Below are positions 31,041 through 57,260 of a DNA stretch of 64,000 nt, in pieces. Origin of the DNA: Ascaris suum (Eukaryota; Nematoda; Chromadorea; Rhabditida; Ascarididae). The DNA is taken from the NCBI GenBank assembly GCA_013433145.1, contig CM024175.1:6370516-6434515 (forward strand), in the 5' to 3' direction. The notes under the pieces are model-generated. The model made no database searches, had not been told where the DNA came from, and saw only the letters and a list, made by a program, of their open reading frames with translations. Position 1 is the stretch's first letter, and every line of letters begins with the position of its first letter. The position numbers were made by a program, and so were the translations under genes.

Positions 31041-33493
31041 GACTTGCAATTAAGCAACCAATATTCGTGGGATTGAAAATAATTATTCAAGCCGTTTTAG
31101 CTGTGTTCGATAGTAGTCATTAATTTCTTCCTCTTCACAGCTGTATTGCAATCCAAAATTTCACTTGTTGAAAGTAAGGTTTGTATTTATTCTTCGTGTT
31201 TAGCGTTTCAGATTTTTCCCAATCTTTCTCTCGATGCCTTCGAATTTTTTTGATTATTATATTTTCTCTCTTTTTACCAAGTTGTGAATCCTTTAAATGC
31301 TCAGAAAAACAATATATTCAGTCGATTTATATTCTCTATCGGCCGCTGTTGAAACTTGCGGATCAGCATATCTTTTTCTGCGTGAAGCTGTCGAAAATTT
31401 GAATACTATTTGTGCAACATTGTTGAACTGATGATTTTGTTTTTTTCTTTCAGGCTATTAGTGACAAATTAGGCGAAGCAGTACGTTTGACACTTTTCCA
31501 ACGTTTCTTTGCTAATTACCACCTTCATTCACCTGTTGGCTGACTTTATATTTTCCTCACAACGATCGACAATAACTAGGCATAAATTGGTGTGGGAGGG
31601 CGGTCACACGGCGGTCGTATAGAGTCACAATATCGAGTTCGGAAGAGCATTCAACCGAAATCAATTCCACATTAATTGGTTAGCAGTTTTCTTACCACTT
31701 ACGCAAATGCTGATCATGTAGGAAATCGGGATATTGTTTGTGCATAATGCAACTGTATAATTCATTTCTTGTGTAATTAATACTTGTTTCGACTTTTCGA
31801 AGTATCGTATAGCGAGTCATAGTCAACAACAATATAAATATCTATCTTGCAATAAAACTCAAGCTGAAATCATAGTGGATTTGATTGAACAATTTAGTAC
31901 CGAGTATATCACTGCTCAAGGATAATTTGTGGGTATATCTCGAGTTATCGCTGTAGCCACAAGTTGTAGTGACTGTCGGATATGGCAGCAAAGTTGTAAG
32001 AATAATCACTGCTAGGATATCTACACAACACAAATACGTGTTAACAGATGCGCTGACGAATATCAGTTTCAAGAAATCTGAATGAAGCGTAGAATAAATC
32101 ATTCAAGAGATAATTTCAACGAATCACGCTTCGATTAAATCAAAGAATTAACAATTTTTATATGCTTCACATACGCTCTTACATGCTAGCACTATATTTT
32201 TGATCACGCTTTTCTAAAACTACTGTAAAGGAAATTATGACTATTGCTTTGCATTTTACCCGTTGGCATTTTTTGTTTTTCTTTCCGTCTATATGTACGT
32301 CTGTCATTACTGTTCTCAGAGTTCTTCTACCCGCAGCGGTTTTCGATAGATTTTTTTTTTCACAGATCAGCAAAGTTGAAAATGCTATTTTTTTTTTTTG
32401 AATTTTGAAATACAAACTTCCGAGAAACAAGACCTCTTGATCAAGCAACAACTGCTTAACAATTGCTCACTTAGATTTCCCATCAAATCTTTCTTGTTCT
32501 TCATTAGAAAATACGTCGTAATTAAATGAAATTTTCTGCTCGTGAAAATTTCCATCTATAAGAAATTTTTATGAGCGATTATAGTACGGAAACTTGATAA
32601 CAAATAGTTGAAAATTCCACTGCTATCATTTCAAGTAATTTTTCATTTTCACTTGCTGGGTTGGTATAGAATGAATGCATAGCCACTGGAATTGGTGATC
32701 CTGTTTGGAAAAAGACGATCACCTACTGCGTTTGAGTGCCATCCAGCCAACTGGTTGGAAAGAACGGCGAGTCAAATCATAGGGTTTAAGCCTAAAGTGC
32801 AACAAACGTCATAGTCAGAATGTTGTTACATGTCAATGCAACGTGTTCGTCTGTGCCAGTCTGGTTTTGCAGCAGCATCCCTAGGGTGCAACTATGTAAA
32901 AAAAAATAGTGCTCTCTATTCAAGGATAAAATCTGGTCGCTCGAGCACGAATTTTGGTCACTAGAGAATAAATAAAATTCATTTACTTGAATGCGAAATC
33001 AAACCGTTTGGGGCATGAACTTCAACAATTCGAATGCAAGTTGTTCATTCAGATTTTTTGCAATTACTGCAATGAGTTCTAACATTTACGAAAGCGCCTA
33101 GAATTCCTTCATAAGTTGCCCTTTATCGATATTGAATTGACTTGAGAGCAATTGAACACTCAGCTATTGCAAGCAATGGTTTTACAGACTGTAAAATACA
33201 GGTATTACACTTCACAAGAAACATAGTAAGTCGTAGATTAATGCCGCTGACATGAAACGTTTAAATTCTTAGAATTTTGATTTTTTTATTCAATGCTGAA
33301 GTTAAATTTCAATAACAGACTGACATTTCAATGGTAAAATTATCAAGTCAATCGAGTATCTTTTAGCGATAAGCAAATTTTCAGTGGCTCTGATGATCGT
33401 CGACGTGACCGAAGTTGAAGTGATGTCTTTCTTATTTTATGCTGCCAGTTAGTGCCGATCTCAGCTTACCTCTGCCCAATATCACTGCCCAAC

Positions 33494-47482
<13,989 letters not shown>

Positions 47483-47675
47483 ATTGATCTAACGAATTGA
47501 TCAATACAGCGTCACATCATACGGATGTGATAGCCACCGCTGCCGTTCATTTTTCAATTCCTTTCCGCAAGTGTAGGCGATGTATACAGTACGATTGTAA
47601 GGCAACCTTTAAGTATTTTGTAGGATTCGGATTCCTTAAGAAAGTCGGACTCGGAAAACTGTAAAATGCCTTCAG

Positions 47676-47880
47676 TTGTCCTGGTGGGCTTTGCATTCTA
47701 AAATATCAAACAGCTGTAGATTCGGTGTATTCAGCAAGAGTTACGCTTTCGAGGTACAACGCACTGAACCCAGAGAAGTGCGGAGAGTTAAAAAACTTTC
47801 AAAACGAACAATGCGATGAAGCCTGCAACCGGCATTTCTTGATAACTTGCTGTGCGCGTTGCTTCAAGGGACGCAAATAG
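47676..47880 (+). CDS. Candidate cysteine-rich terminal exon with PLAC-like ending
   Basis: After acceptor ATGCCTTCAG there are 67 open codons ending TAG, read in the frame CPGGLC, RYNALNPEKCGEL, EQCDEAC, then CNRHFLITCCARCFKGRK. The final C-x7-CC-x2-C spacing resembles the end of PLAC domains (C-x8-CC-x2-C) of secreted proteases and papilins. The frame is closed 12 bases upstream of the acceptor, so it would need an upstream exon, which was not found. It begins about 190 bases after the ADAM stop and is not in an obvious frame relation to it. It could be the last exon of a nested or separate secreted protein, or chance. Confidence 0.3.
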
Positions 47881-49640
47881 ATCACATTTTTTCAAACTTC
47901 ACCGATAGCCATATTCTAGGATTCAGTGCATAACGCCCTGAAATGCAACTCTGATGACATTTGCCGAATACTTCGTCCATGGGGAAATCAAAGCTACCTA
48001 ATATTTTCTGGATGCAGGCTTCAAGCAGAACTTTAAAAACTTCGAATATTTCACGACTCCGGCCCACCCGAGAAGTTCAAGATTTACGACATGTCTAGCA
48101 TCGGCCATGCGATGTTTACTGATGTGGTTGTGACTCGTTACATGATAAAATTATTTCGCCAGACGGAACCAAAACTTTTCTCTGGTTGAGAACAATGTAG
48201 GTGAAATGAATTGAGAAAATGGGTAAATCTAGTTTACGTGGAGATACAGGTGATGAATATGTTTTCATACTAGTGTGTTTTCATACTAGCTATAAAGGAA
48301 TCGTTTCAGTGATTAAAACGCATGGCGATTGCTCTCACTTCATTATATCCAATGACCTTCTACCCTGTTTTCCTAGCGAAATTGAGGAAAAATTGAAAGA
48401 AAAGAAAATTAGCGAATCGTTTCGTTAAAACGCAATTTTTGCAACGATTTAGATGATGCGTTGTAGCTTTCAAGTGGTGTGAACATTTTATCCTACGATG
48501 TAAAGCGATCCCGAAAAACAAGCAAAAAGTTGAATTTTAATGTTTCAGACGTATCCAAATCCCAAAGATTAATTTGCAACGGTCTCAATTCGACGATTAA
48601 AATCCACTTCCCTAGTCCTCGAGCAACAATTGCCTTCTAATGATTTTTTTTGTGACCCCACTCAAATAAACGGGGATATTTATTATGCCGTTCGTCAATT
48701 TAATAATTCAAACTGGATGTTTTATTGACGGCCAATAGCACCGTAAACCATTTCTGGTACGAAATACTGTTGAAAATACTAGAACATCCACTAGTATCAT
48801 TATTTTGTTACATTTATTTTGTTAATCCAATACTTGCCATTATGGTGCACTTCTGTTGCTACTGGTATTAATTGCTGCGTTATTGTTTTACTTTAATTTT
48901 GAATAGGGGAAAATTTATCCGATTGCTTTGAATTGCGCGTTATATTTGCATAGAATTGCTTGATCTTATGAATCTATGAAACCAAATCTTTATCAGCATT
49001 TCGTTCAAAATTTCGTTTTTCATATAGGAAATAATTTAGTGCCTCCATTATATGAAAATAATAGTTTCGTTAATGTAGGCAAATTTTGTATGAAGGAAAC
49101 GTAATTATTATTTACTGCCATTTTCATCTTATATTTTAAATGAAGGGTTTCGAGAGGTTTTTGCGATGACTGAAATTTCCACTAGAAATTTGAGCATTAA
49201 CTGTTGTCGAAAACTTATAACGATTTGCATAGACAGGGTTGTATCCACAAATATGCTTCCTATCGACGATAACGTCAATCGCTCGTACTCTCAGAGTTAT
49301 GCCCTCACCATTTTCTCCTCGCTCTTCGCCCTCGCTGATGAATTAAGATGAAAGCTCATTCGTCGCAAATTGATATCGTGTCGAACATCATAGTAGATCG
49401 TTGAATGTAAGATTTGCTTGATGCGATAATGTTTTGATACTAGGCTTCCAAGGGACGCAATAATATTACGATTATAGGTGCTTCTACTTTTTCTTTCTTC
49501 TGTACGTTTCAGAGAGTTAATACCTTCAATGCGCAAATGCATTTACTTAACATGCACATGCAAAGTGGAGAATTTATGGATATATTGATTCGCAAAATGT
49601 ATTGCCAAGAAGATAAGGTTGTAATAGGTAAAATACAATG

Positions 49641-49757
<117 letters not shown>

Positions 49758-50530
49758 TAATAGACGAAATGCAATGCAAAACGATAAATTGCATTGCGAA
49801 AAATGACGTCTTTGAGAGTTAAATAATTATTTTCATGAATTAGCATATCTACATAATTCTCGCGTAATGCATATTTGAATTTATGAAACTGAAAAATAAA
49901 AGCTTAGTTGTCAGTTGAAATGCGCTTATAAGACGATTATTGCATTTGTGGTTGTTTATTTTTCCACGATGCAATAACTGCTTGAGAGAATATCAGTTTG
50001 CTTCAATTCTACCGAAGGCATTCATGTGATACGAAATGTTTTGATTGTTCGCTTTGTTAAATTTTTCTTTTAATTTGCGCAACAATGAGAAATTAATCGC
50101 TGAAACGATGGACGAATGCTTTTCTCGATCGTTGATAGCCAATTAAATCAACTTGTAAATAAATATTGTTGTTGTTGTGTTTCTTTTCTTTTGTTACCAT
50201 AAAGAAAAAGCAATTTATTTACTACACTAGAAAACACAATTAGTCAGTTCAAACAACGATCAACCGGAAGTAAAAATGCGACCGTTTTAAACAGAAAAAT
50301 GTTGAATGTCAAGCCAGAGAAGTATTTTTGCTGACAACTAGAAAAGCATCGATCACCATAGCAACGTTAAAAATCCGCCCAGAAGCGAAACGCTTAAAAA
50401 CATCGGAAGCGAGAAAACTCAACGCTTCAGTTATTTCACAAGCAACAGTATTACTAGGCGCTAAATAACGGCATAGTGTTAATCCCAATGAGCTGCTGCT
50501 ATATTGTGCATTTCCATCCTTCCCTTACAG

Positions 50531-50546
50531 TCAATGACGTCATTGA
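50531..50546. promoter_or_regulatory. 16-bp perfect palindrome with a consensus CRE
   Basis: TCAATGACGTCATTGA, centred on TGACGTCA, the CREB/ATF binding site. It lies about 3 kb past the ADAM stop. Binding is inferred from the motif. Confidence 0.4.
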
Positions 50547-51947
50547 AAATAACTTATAACAATCTAACAAACGAACCAAAAAAACGACCATAATTCGCAG
50601 AACAAAAACGATATAGTTCCGCGTACATTTTACTCTCTGAACATTTTAATGCACCTTTGCAAATTTATTGCAACGTCGTTTTCTGCGTAAACACGTGTCT
50701 ATTCCCCGGTCGCCTCAACTGGGCAGCCATTTAGGCTGAAGACGAAATTTAGTGGTATAACGTGTACCGTGTATGTTAGACAAGCCTCCCATACGGCGTT
50801 CGATGTTGATTCATCGGCTCCGAAGACAGCTGTAAAGATTTAAAGATGCGAAGAAATTTGCGTATCTTTCACGCCAACAGGACCCTTACTTTACCATCAA
50901 TACAGATATAAAAAACAAATAATTTGCATAAAATTTGCATGCGCGATTGTATCAGTTGAATGAAGAGGTCAGCTAGAAGCAAAAGCGCTCGTCATGCTAA
51001 CTCTTGCACTAAACTTTCCTAATTGCTTCTATTTCAAATACAATCATTATACCCACCTCTAAAGAAATTTGACATTTTATATTCGCATTTCTCCTATAAA
51101 ACACCAAAAAAAAGTTGGCAAGTTGCTACGGAAGAACGAAACATGAAAGATTTTCCTTATTCCTCTCTTATATTTCAGCAGCAATTAAAATTTCAATGGT
51201 AACATGCTGATATTTCAGGGCAAATAAGACTTCAATCCTGTTAAAATACGCTTGCTCATATATTGCGATGAATGTAGAGAAATTCTCGATTAAATAATAT
51301 TTGCCGTAATAACTCTCGACTATAACTGCAAAGGTTAATAGTGACATCGAAAGATATAACGACAACCATAGATAATGAATGGCACGAATATCATCCATTT
51401 CGAAGTCAAACAAATTAGGGGCGATTGCAAAAGATTTTTCTCGAAAAATTGCCTTTTACTCATGAAATGGATATTAAAGAATTTATTTATTTATTTTTTG
51501 ATCTCGCACTCCCTTATTCAACTTTTCTAAACGATGCAAAGAAATATAGATTTTCGACGTTGGGCTCGGCTCAATAAGAGTATTTCCCATGGGGCGCCAA
51601 AAATGAAGATAAAAGGAGAAATTTCCCTTGCGTACCTGACATGCAATCAATGAGCGACAAGCATTACAAAGTCAGTGTCTACAAAGATTTTGTCCCTCGA
51701 AAGGACATGCTCGTGCCGTAGAGACGTAATAAGCAATAAGCAGAACTCATGAGACAAGTGGAAAAAAATCTGAAATGCATGAAAACATGCTCATGCTCAT
51801 GCATTTTCGCTCAACTATTGAAGAAGCATTTTACTGAAAATTTTCAAAGAGTAAGCCTACTCTCTGATCAACTTCAAGTTTCGTATAAAAGAATATACGA
51901 TGAAACGTGTATACTCAACAATGATTGTGTTAGTTGCTAAATGATGA

Positions 51948-54700
51948 TCATGTCTGGAATTGTGCAAGTGCATGTAAAATCGCAATACGAGCATGAACAC
52001 GACTCTCGTTGTCGATTGCTTTTAAAGACATACAAACGAAATCCGCGAAACATTCGTCCGCATCTCGAGGTGCATCTGCAGAACGATGTAGAGCGGACGA
52101 ACGACGCTCAGCAATTCTTTGTAGTGCATCGGCACTTCTAACTAATGCATCTGCAACAGTATCCACACTCGATGTTGGCATTTCCGCAGTACCAATCGTA
52201 CGGAATCGTTTTCGTTGAGGTGGTGCTTCATCGTTCGCAACTTGTTCACACAATGAACCAGCTGCTGTACTTGGGCGTTGTTGCGGTGAGACACGCTCAG
52301 ATCCAGATACGGACGCTTCCGTGTCATCGACGTGTGTCAACTCTTCGGCGTCCGTTCTGAATTCAAGAAAAAAATCGTGAAGAAATGAAATTTTAAATGA
52401 TCACTCTGTGCCTAATTTAATAAGAAAAAAACTTTAACTGCAAAATTTCAACGTAAATGCAAAGTTTTTTTAAGACGAGAATGTGACAAAATGTTATTTT
52501 TTCTGCACCCACTTCAAACACAGTGGATTAGTTTTTATTATTATCCGAAAGCTAAGTTCAGGATGGCATAACGACAATGATAACCGAGGGCTATAAACAG
52601 CCAGCAACGCCAATAAGATATGCGTTTTTTCATCATTTTTCACCAAGTGCCCAATTAAAAGAGCAGTAAAATAATGTCCCATATACTTTCCTTTCACATC
52701 TAACCGATTTCATAACATCTTCGATTAAAAGTTCGCTTAAAATTTCGACTTCGACCGGCAGCATGAACGTGCCGCTAATGTTCATGACTCGTAGGGAGAA
52801 GCCAAACTGTGACATTGGCAACGTCAAATAGACTTCAAAAAAGTGGGTAGGATAGAGGCAAAAAATAGCCTAGGTGAATCATGAATACAATTGACATTAG
52901 CGAAATGCGTTTTATAACAAATGCTAGAAGAATAATTAATCTGCTAACACAACACAGTTCAACTACAACCATCATCACTCATTTCCGTCTTAGAAAGCAA
53001 CTCGACAGACACTACCGACCCCTTCTAACACCAATGTTTTCGTCCTTCCGGTCACTCATATGGCAAATAACAGCTGCACTAAGAGTGACCGACATATTAG
53101 TGACGCGGTGACCTGTAGCAATTTATGTTTCAAAACAAATAAATCAACAATAAACCTGGCATTATCGCCATTTCGCGAATCGAAATCATCGCCTGCGTCT
53201 GAGGCCTGCTCAAAAGTCTCTTGCTTGATGCCCGACGATGCGCTTGTTACCATTTGTCGTCTAAAAATGATTTTCATAATTTTTGATTATTTTTTCTCCA
53301 CCTCGATAACTGTTAAATGAATTTGATAAAAGACCCTCAATTATGCAAAGACGCATAAAATGTTTTATTGAGAATTCGTCTAGAATTCAATAAACGTACT
53401 CAAGTGAGATTTGCATTTTGTACTGCATAAGTCAAATTTTTAAAACGTTGCCCTCAGTTTCAAGAATTCACATTATACATTTGCATAAATATACCAACAC
53501 GATTTATATAACTCATATAAAGAAGTTTGTGAAAATTATTGAATTAAAAGAAAAAATAAACGTAGAAATTTGCTTACCTCTATCGGCAAGAAATCTTCAG
53601 CTAGTATTTTAAATCTTTGAAAAGAACAAGGACTCATTTTACGCACCTCCCCTCATTCATGAAAAGATCGAGAAAACTGAGATCCGCATAATACGAGAAA
53701 GATGAGCCACCACCATTTATACTTATGCGACGTCGCTCTTTCGTATATCGATCACGTAATGTACGCCATCGTGTTTTAATCGCTTCGACTGCAAAAAAAA
53801 AAGAAAAATTATAAAGAGTGGAAAGTTCAGTGTTCCACTTTTCTGAAATCTCGATTATATTACGCTGATTTCAAGCATCTTATATTATGGAGCAAAATGA
53901 ATGCAATAGGAGCAAAGTTTCCTTTCCAGTTGCGTCGTTGTCTTTTTAAAAAATAAAAATATTATTTCATCAATCAAATAAAGCTGTCATGGAATACTTT
54001 GTACAGAGGAGATAGTTTTTACTATATAACAAAGATATATAAAAATCTAAGCAATTTGACAAGTATTAAGAAAACTCGTCGTTGAAGTCCATTGCTTTTA
54101 TTGAAAATCAAGTTTACTTTATTTTCTAGAAGGAAACACAACGAGTAGCAATAATCGTGCTCATTTAACTATATAATTTAGCATAAAACATGAATGAAGT
54201 TCACTTAGAGAAGGTATCATTTCGTAGTTGAATATTTTCATAAAGAAGCGATTGCTGAGCAGAAGGGTCATCCCATCGATTACAACAATTTACGCAAATT
54301 AGTAATCTTTGATAGTTTTATTAAGTAATAAACAATGCGTTTTTCAACATCGATGAATGTATAGTGATTTAGGGGAGAAGGTGTGACAGCAGGATGAAGG
54401 ATATCTTTTTAAAACCTTCGAAGAACTAAGATAAAATAAATAAATTTTTGGAAGTTTTAAATAAAGCTACTTCGTTATTAAATGGTCACTTCAGAATTTT
54501 GAAGAGATTAAAGTTTCTTCTTAAAAAAAGAAGAGACCTTTTTCACCCAATTTAGTGGCAATTTCATTCCAAGCCTCTTGTTTCTTCAATGCGTTGCCGT
54601 AGAGAGGATGTGATGTATCGAATACAATCGGATTCCGTCGCACCTCTCTTATCAAACTATCATTGAAGCTCGAATCTGGACCTCCTTTCGTCGAATCCAT
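51948..54700 (-). CDS. MADF-BESS domain DNA-binding protein, complete
   Basis: Four exons on the - strand: 54700-54538, 53788-53647, 53260-53156 and 52356-51948 (TGA). Junctions are G+TC (Val), AG+A (Arg) and AG+A (Arg); the product has 272 residues. The MADF domain (about 15-100) is split between exons 1 and 2: LIREVRRNPIVFDTSHPLYG, AWNEIATKLGEK, then IKTRWRTLRDRYTKERRR and YYADLSFLDLF, with the family's spaced aromatic residues. Exon 3 is an acidic linker (QASDAGDDFDSRNGD). Exon 4 has PQRKRFRT, a helical Ala-rich part, and a C-terminal BESS motif (DECFADFVCMSLKAI ... ARIAILHAL, about 235-270). Known role: MADF binds DNA in Myb/SANT fashion and BESS mediates protein interaction; these are nuclear transcription regulators. 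Donors GTCTCT, GTGCGT and GTTTAT are weak, so inefficient or regulated splicing is possible. The ATG follows an acceptor-like ATTGTCAG by 14 bases, compatible with trans-splicing. Confidence 0.9.
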
Positions 54701-56984
54701 TTGAAAATGATCACTGACAATAAAATTCCACCTCTTCAGCGAACCTGAAAAACTCGATGAGAATTTGGAGAAAATGCATCACAACCGTTGAAACACACTG
54801 CTTACTGGATGAAAGGAAGGAACGTTCGTTGGTGGTACTTGTGCTGCATGGTGATCTCCGTGATAATTTCATGGCGGTCTCTGGTGGTGTGCTCCTGAAT
54901 CTACTTCATCCGCTATCAAACCGCACGTGTCGAGGAAGTCGCCCCCTGTCTGCGGAAAAAAAATTCATCCTATGTAGGCAGCGAAGACGACGCTGAAGTC
55001 ACTCAATTTTGTGTTGTGCGATATTTCAGCATACACAATACACATTTTCGTCGAAGGTTTCAAAGGAACTTTGGACGAAATATCCATAATAACAAATTTG
55101 CATAAACAAGTTACGAAACTAATTTCTGCAACAGAAAAAAAACCGCAATAGTCATTACGAATATGCATGTAACAATCTTTTCATTTAAAAGAAGCAAAAT
55201 TTACATATTTATAATCTGACAAGTAAGGAATCCCTAAAGAGGCGGAAGAGGATTTGGTTGTTTCAAGAAAGAAAAGAGAGTCGTCAAATGTGAGCAACAA
55301 GGCGAAACTATAGTCAGCATCGAAAACAGCGAAATTATTTACGAAATAATGTGCAAATGAAATACCTGGAAACCACTGCCGTTTGTACGATAATAATGAC
55401 AACAATAGAAGAAATGCAGGAAAGCCCTCCCTCATTGCACAAACGAGATTATGCAAATTCTTTAATGTTTTAATCAAATTTTTGTTGTGAATTTTCAAAG
55501 AAAAACCCAGGAATTCCATGCGGAGTTTCCCTTTTCATCTGAAAATACTTAAATACTTCAGAATTATATCCGATTATGAAATGGAGAAATATCATCTTAA
55601 TGCAAAAATAAATTCCAAAGGAAATCTCAATGACAAAACCTTCACAAAATTTTTTACTGCTATCCTCCAAAAATTCTCTTCTCGATAATAAACACAAAAC
55701 AACTAAAAATTTCCAGAATCAGGCATATATATGTAGTTATGCGAGGTTATACAAACTTTAAATATTAGCAGAGTAAATTTACGATCGAAGAGCTCACTCA
55801 TAGTATCCACTAGGTCGCATTTCAACTCCAATTATGTTTTTAAAAAAAAACGGGAAAACGCGCCAGGTGAGCGGCCACGAATGTGTTTTTTGCAGTCTGC
55901 TCTCCATCAGAGCAAACATTTAAAAGGTTTCGTTATTCTCAATAAATAATGAAACATTCGCAATAAAAAACGCATATTTTTATCCCACTGACTGACTACT
56001 CGTAAAACAAAGTGTGCGCTTTTCTTCACTTGTGTTGCGATGATCAGCTGCATTCGAAATGGATGGATCAACTCGAAAGTTATGCTTGATGTTGACCATA
56101 CCTCTCAAGTTTTATAATGATCAAGTCATGCTAGGCTCGAGTTGGAGCTACCGAATTGGCTACATACAGACACGATATCGCTATATTGGAATTGCCGGAG
56201 TGAAATCTGCAAAAATCGTCTGAAAAGACTAGGGCAGTAGTTTCCGAGCCCATCAGCACGACACTTTCAAATAAACCAACAAAAACAATGAGAATAAAAT
56301 GTGTAGATGAGGGGCCAGATCAGATACAAGCAGAGAGATCAATCAGATCAATCAGCATAAGTCAAAAGATCAGTGAGCTTTAAGTGATAAAATGGTAAAA
56401 CTTATTAGGCAAGAGCTCAAGTAGAAGTGAGACTAATATTAGCAAGAGCTCAAAAAAATGACTGAGGTTAGATAAGAAGAAAGCTTTTTATTTGGAGGAA
56501 AACATTGCAAGTGAAAAAATCTGCAGAAATTAGCAGCTCCATCAATAGGACTTATGACTACTTGAGATTTTTGAAAAAAAAAAGAGAATTTGGAATTTGC
56601 AATCGTCAGATTTAATAATAGTGATTATACTCCAGGCACTAATTTTTATTCGTATGAAGGAACTAATAAGTACCACAGATCGGTTTTTGATAGCAAAATG
56701 GATATTCGTGTAGTAAAAGATTTATACGATATTCAATCATTTCTCAGAATCATTGTAAACCCATTATCATTTTCAATATCTTTAATCAAATAATTTAAAA
56801 AAGTGAATAGATTCAACGCATTGCTATTCCCATTCTTTATCATATTTTGGCGCTAATCCATTTAATCCAACTACCGTATTGCACCCTTAATTTGTTTCTA
56901 TTTAACAATAAGTGAAATATTATTTAAAACACGAGGAAAATAGTCCAACTAGACATGAAGCAACATCAATATTGGAAAGTGGAC
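54701..56984. other. Upstream region of the MADF-BESS gene
   Basis: No gene recognised. Open frames up to 112 codons on both strands have no domain and AT-rich codons. A run of short ATCAG/GATCAATCA repeats is at 56310-56380, and AGCAAGAGCTCAA recurs at about 56410 and 56443. Confidence 0.4.
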
Positions 56985-57260
56985 GATTTCGAGCGAAATG
57001 CGCGAGCTGGGACACGGAAAAGCGGAACGGCGGCAGGCGGCGGCAGGCAGCTCCCAATCGATGGCGCCCTCTGCGGCACGGTTCCGCCCCTCCGCTGGGA
57101 CGAGTCAGTTAGCGCATTGCGGAGGGTACAGACGTTGAATGTTGCACCCCCTAGTGTGCCATTCCCATCGCCCTCTTTGCGCGTCCTTAAACAGCCATCC
57201 GTCCATTTATCGGCTGCCCTATACACACCGTACCGTCCGTGAATGCTATGCTTGCCATTG
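56985..57260. promoter_or_regulatory. GC-rich island, possible distal promoter or 5' exon of the MADF-BESS gene
   Basis: The most GC-rich patch of the window, with frames open on both strands, which is expected from base composition alone. It contains ATGGCGCCCTCTGCGG at 57061-57076. It lies 2.3 kb upstream of the - strand ATG at 54700. Promoter identity is inferred from composition and position; a coding exon cannot be excluded. Confidence 0.35.
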
